Shown here: positions 62,765 through 64,000 of the stretch, one piece after another | Layout of the letters: every line of letters begins with the position of its first letter | Position numbering within the stretch: the first letter of the stretch is position 1 | Source of the DNA: Stigmatella aurantiaca DW4/3-1 | GTDB lineage: Bacteria > Myxococcota > Myxococcia > Myxococcales > Myxococcaceae | NCBI RefSeq assembly: GCF_000165485.1 | Contig: NC_014623.1 | Span: 8,450,893 to 8,514,892 of the forward strand | Direction of reading: 5' to 3' | DNA length: 64,000 bases | Translations under genes and position numbers: made by a program | The notes under the pieces: model-generated | Database searches by the model: none | The model's input: only the letters and a program-made list of their open reading frames with translations | What the model was told of the DNA's origin: nothing

Positions 62765-63910
62765 TTACCGCGCCCGGTCCCGCTCCAGGAGTTCCACGAG
62801 TTCCACCGCCATGCGCTCCCAGGTCCAGGCACGCAGTTTCCCAGACAGCTCCGAGACATGCGGCGCCAACTCCGCCTCCCGCGCCCTCCATCCCTCCAGG
62901 CGCCGGACCAGTTCCGCCACGTCGTCCGGATCCTCGAGGAGCAGTTCCTGGAGGGCCTCCGGGTAACGCTCCGCCACCCCCGCCCTCCGGCTCACCAGCG
63001 CGGGCAACCCTGCGCACAAGGCCTCCTGAACGCCCAGCCCATATGGCTCGTAGCGCGTGGGCGAGACGAGCAGGTCTCCGGCGGCCAGGAGCTTGGGCAC
63101 GTCCTTGCGAAAGCCGAGGAACTGGATGCGCCCCCTCAGAGACCGCGCCTGGACCTCATGCTCCCAGGCCTCCCGCTGCGGCCCGTCGCCCACCACCTTG
63201 AGGTCCACGTCCCACAGCTCATGAGCGCACAGCCTCTCCCACGCCGAGACGAGCGAGTCGAACCCCTTGCGCCGGTCTCCCAGCGCTCCCACGAACAGCG
63301 CGATCCTCCTGGACTCGGGCCACCCCAGCGCCGCCCGGGCGTCCTTCCGCTCTTGCGCGGACACCGGCTGGAAGCGATGGGGGTCGCTCCCCAGGTAGAT
63401 GACATGAACACGCCCAGCGGGGATGCCCGTCGCCTGGAGGATGTCCTCCCGCGTGCGCTCGGAGTTGGCGATGACAAGGCGGGCCCGGCGCACGGCCCGG
63501 CGCTCGGTGTAACGGTAGTACCGCTGGCTCACGTGGGCCTTGAGCTGGCGCAGGGGCGTCCCCGTGGCCTCGGAGGCATAAGCCCCGTGGACATAGTGGA
63601 TCCAGTTGACCGCTGGGACCGTGCAATTGCCGCCGTTGGCCACCACCTCGCCCCCTTCCGCCAAGGTTCGCAGGGCCCAGAGGCGTCCGGCGGCATCCAG
63701 CAACGGCTCGCCGAGCAGGTAGGCCCCGGCAGGCTTGGGCACCGGAATGAATCGCACGTTGGGAAGGGCCCTCAGCTCGTCCGCCACCCGGTGGGCCACC
63801 AGCCGCACGGGGTGGCCTCGCTGCGCGAGGTGGCTCGCCAGGGCCAGGTTGGCTCGGTCCATCCCACCGGTGGCGACGAAATCACCGGCGATGAGCGTGT
63901 AAGGTCGCAT
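62765..63910 (-). CDS. GT4-family glycosyltransferase
   Basis: 381 residues. N-terminal lobe: TLIAGDFVATGGMDRANLAL; donor lobe: ALFVGALGDRRKGFDSLVSA near residue 205 and the motif RYEPYGLGVQEALCAGLPAL near residue 293. A cytoplasmic, retaining glycosyltransferase is expected. It overlaps the preceding reading frame by 29 bases, so both belong to one minus-strand polysaccharide operon that continues beyond the right edge. It is separate from the glycosyltransferase run at the left edge. Confidence 0.87.
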   Translation of the reverse strand: MRPYTLIAGDFVATGGMDRANLALASHLAQRGHPVRLVAHRVADELRALPNVRFIPVPKPAGAYLLGEPLLDAAGRLWALRTLAEGGEVVANGGNCTVPAVNWIHYVHGAYASEATGTPLRQLKAHVSQRYYRYTERRAVRRARLVIANSERTREDILQATGIPAGRVHVIYLGSDPHRFQPVSAQERKDARAALGWPESRRIALFVGALGDRRKGFDSLVSAWERLCAHELWDVDLKVVGDGPQREAWEHEVQARSLRGRIQFLGFRKDVPKLLAAGDLLVSPTRYEPYGLGVQEALCAGLPALVSRRAGVAERYPEALQELLLEDPDDVAELVRRLEGWRAREAELAPHVSELSGKLRAWTWERMAVELVELLERDRAR

Positions 63911-64000
63911 GGGGCACGGAAGGGCGGGCCTGCTGGACCGCGTGGTGGTGGGCTCCGAAGAGGGCGGCGTTGAGCAACCAGAACACCATCCCCGTCTGGC
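63882..64000 (-). CDS. C-terminal end of a membrane protein, possibly O-antigen ligase-like
   Basis: Only the last 38 codons are inside the window. The visible part starts with a hydrophobic helix (TGMVFWLLNAALFGAHHHAV) and ends in a short basic tail before TGA, overlapping the glycosyltransferase start by 29 bases. A terminal transmembrane helix next to a glycosyltransferase fits an O-antigen ligase or polymerase, but this is a context guess. Confidence 0.4.
   Translation of the reverse strand, partial: QTGMVFWLLNAALFGAHHHAVQQARPSVPHATLHAHRR

Overview
The window is GC-rich, dense, soil-type bacterial DNA and looks like a myxobacterium of the Cystobacter/Archangium/Stigmatella kind. I infer this from the gene content, not from a marker gene: a PilA-type pilin, many secreted lipoproteins including an ELWxxDGT-repeat protein, a giant hybrid histidine kinase, a large NRPS and a polymorphic toxin pair. 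No rRNA, tRNA or CRISPR array was seen.

Layout. Positions 1-4700 hold a run of glycosyltransferases with a type IV pilin-like gene. A gene wreck and a dispersed repeat follow (5.1-5.6 kb). Next is a myo-inositol catabolic block (5.6-11.4 kb): iolG on the plus strand faces an iolB-iolD-iolE-transaldolase operon on the minus strand. From 11.7 to 25.4 kb there are mostly secreted or enzymatic singletons: a DUF5335 protein, a lipase behind three phased palindromes, a lipoprotein esterase, two double-psi-barrel-type lipoproteins, a lipoprotein with three DsbA-like modules, a haem-oxygenase-like diiron protein, an O-methyltransferase and a dienoyl-CoA isomerase-like crotonase.

Positions 26.0-36.6 kb hold one 3261-residue FAAL-NRPS and an overlapping methyltransferase. 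The module order predicts a fatty-acyl, amino-acyl, cysteine-derived thiazoline ending in an epimerisation domain, with no thioesterase. A decayed zone (36.6-41.4 kb) surrounds an Ig-repeat protein; it carries three copies of a 39-bp repeat and broken copies of a bacilliredoxin, an IS91-type transposase and a YdcF-like gene. Two nucleotidyltransferase-fold genes and an SDR follow, then a 2028-residue kinase that is an internal tandem duplication (46.2-52.3 kb) and a secreted eight-cysteine peptide.

Positions 54.3-56.9 kb carry a minus-strand set: GST, a divergent ThiG homologue, a HAD phosphatase and a MoaD/ThiS-type carrier ending in Gly-Gly. Together these look like a sulfur-insertion pathway other than thiamine synthesis. 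After more gene remnants there is a 206-bp element with 41-bp inverted ends, a RibD/DHFR-type reductase, a polymorphic toxin with its putative immunity protein, and, at the right edge, another glycosyltransferase next to a membrane protein.

Two clusters deserve most attention as possible undescribed biology: the ThiG-like sulfur-transfer cluster and the FAAL-thiazoline NRPS. The small inverted-repeat element and the gene breakpoints next to dispersed repeats suggest that short repeats have reshaped this region.
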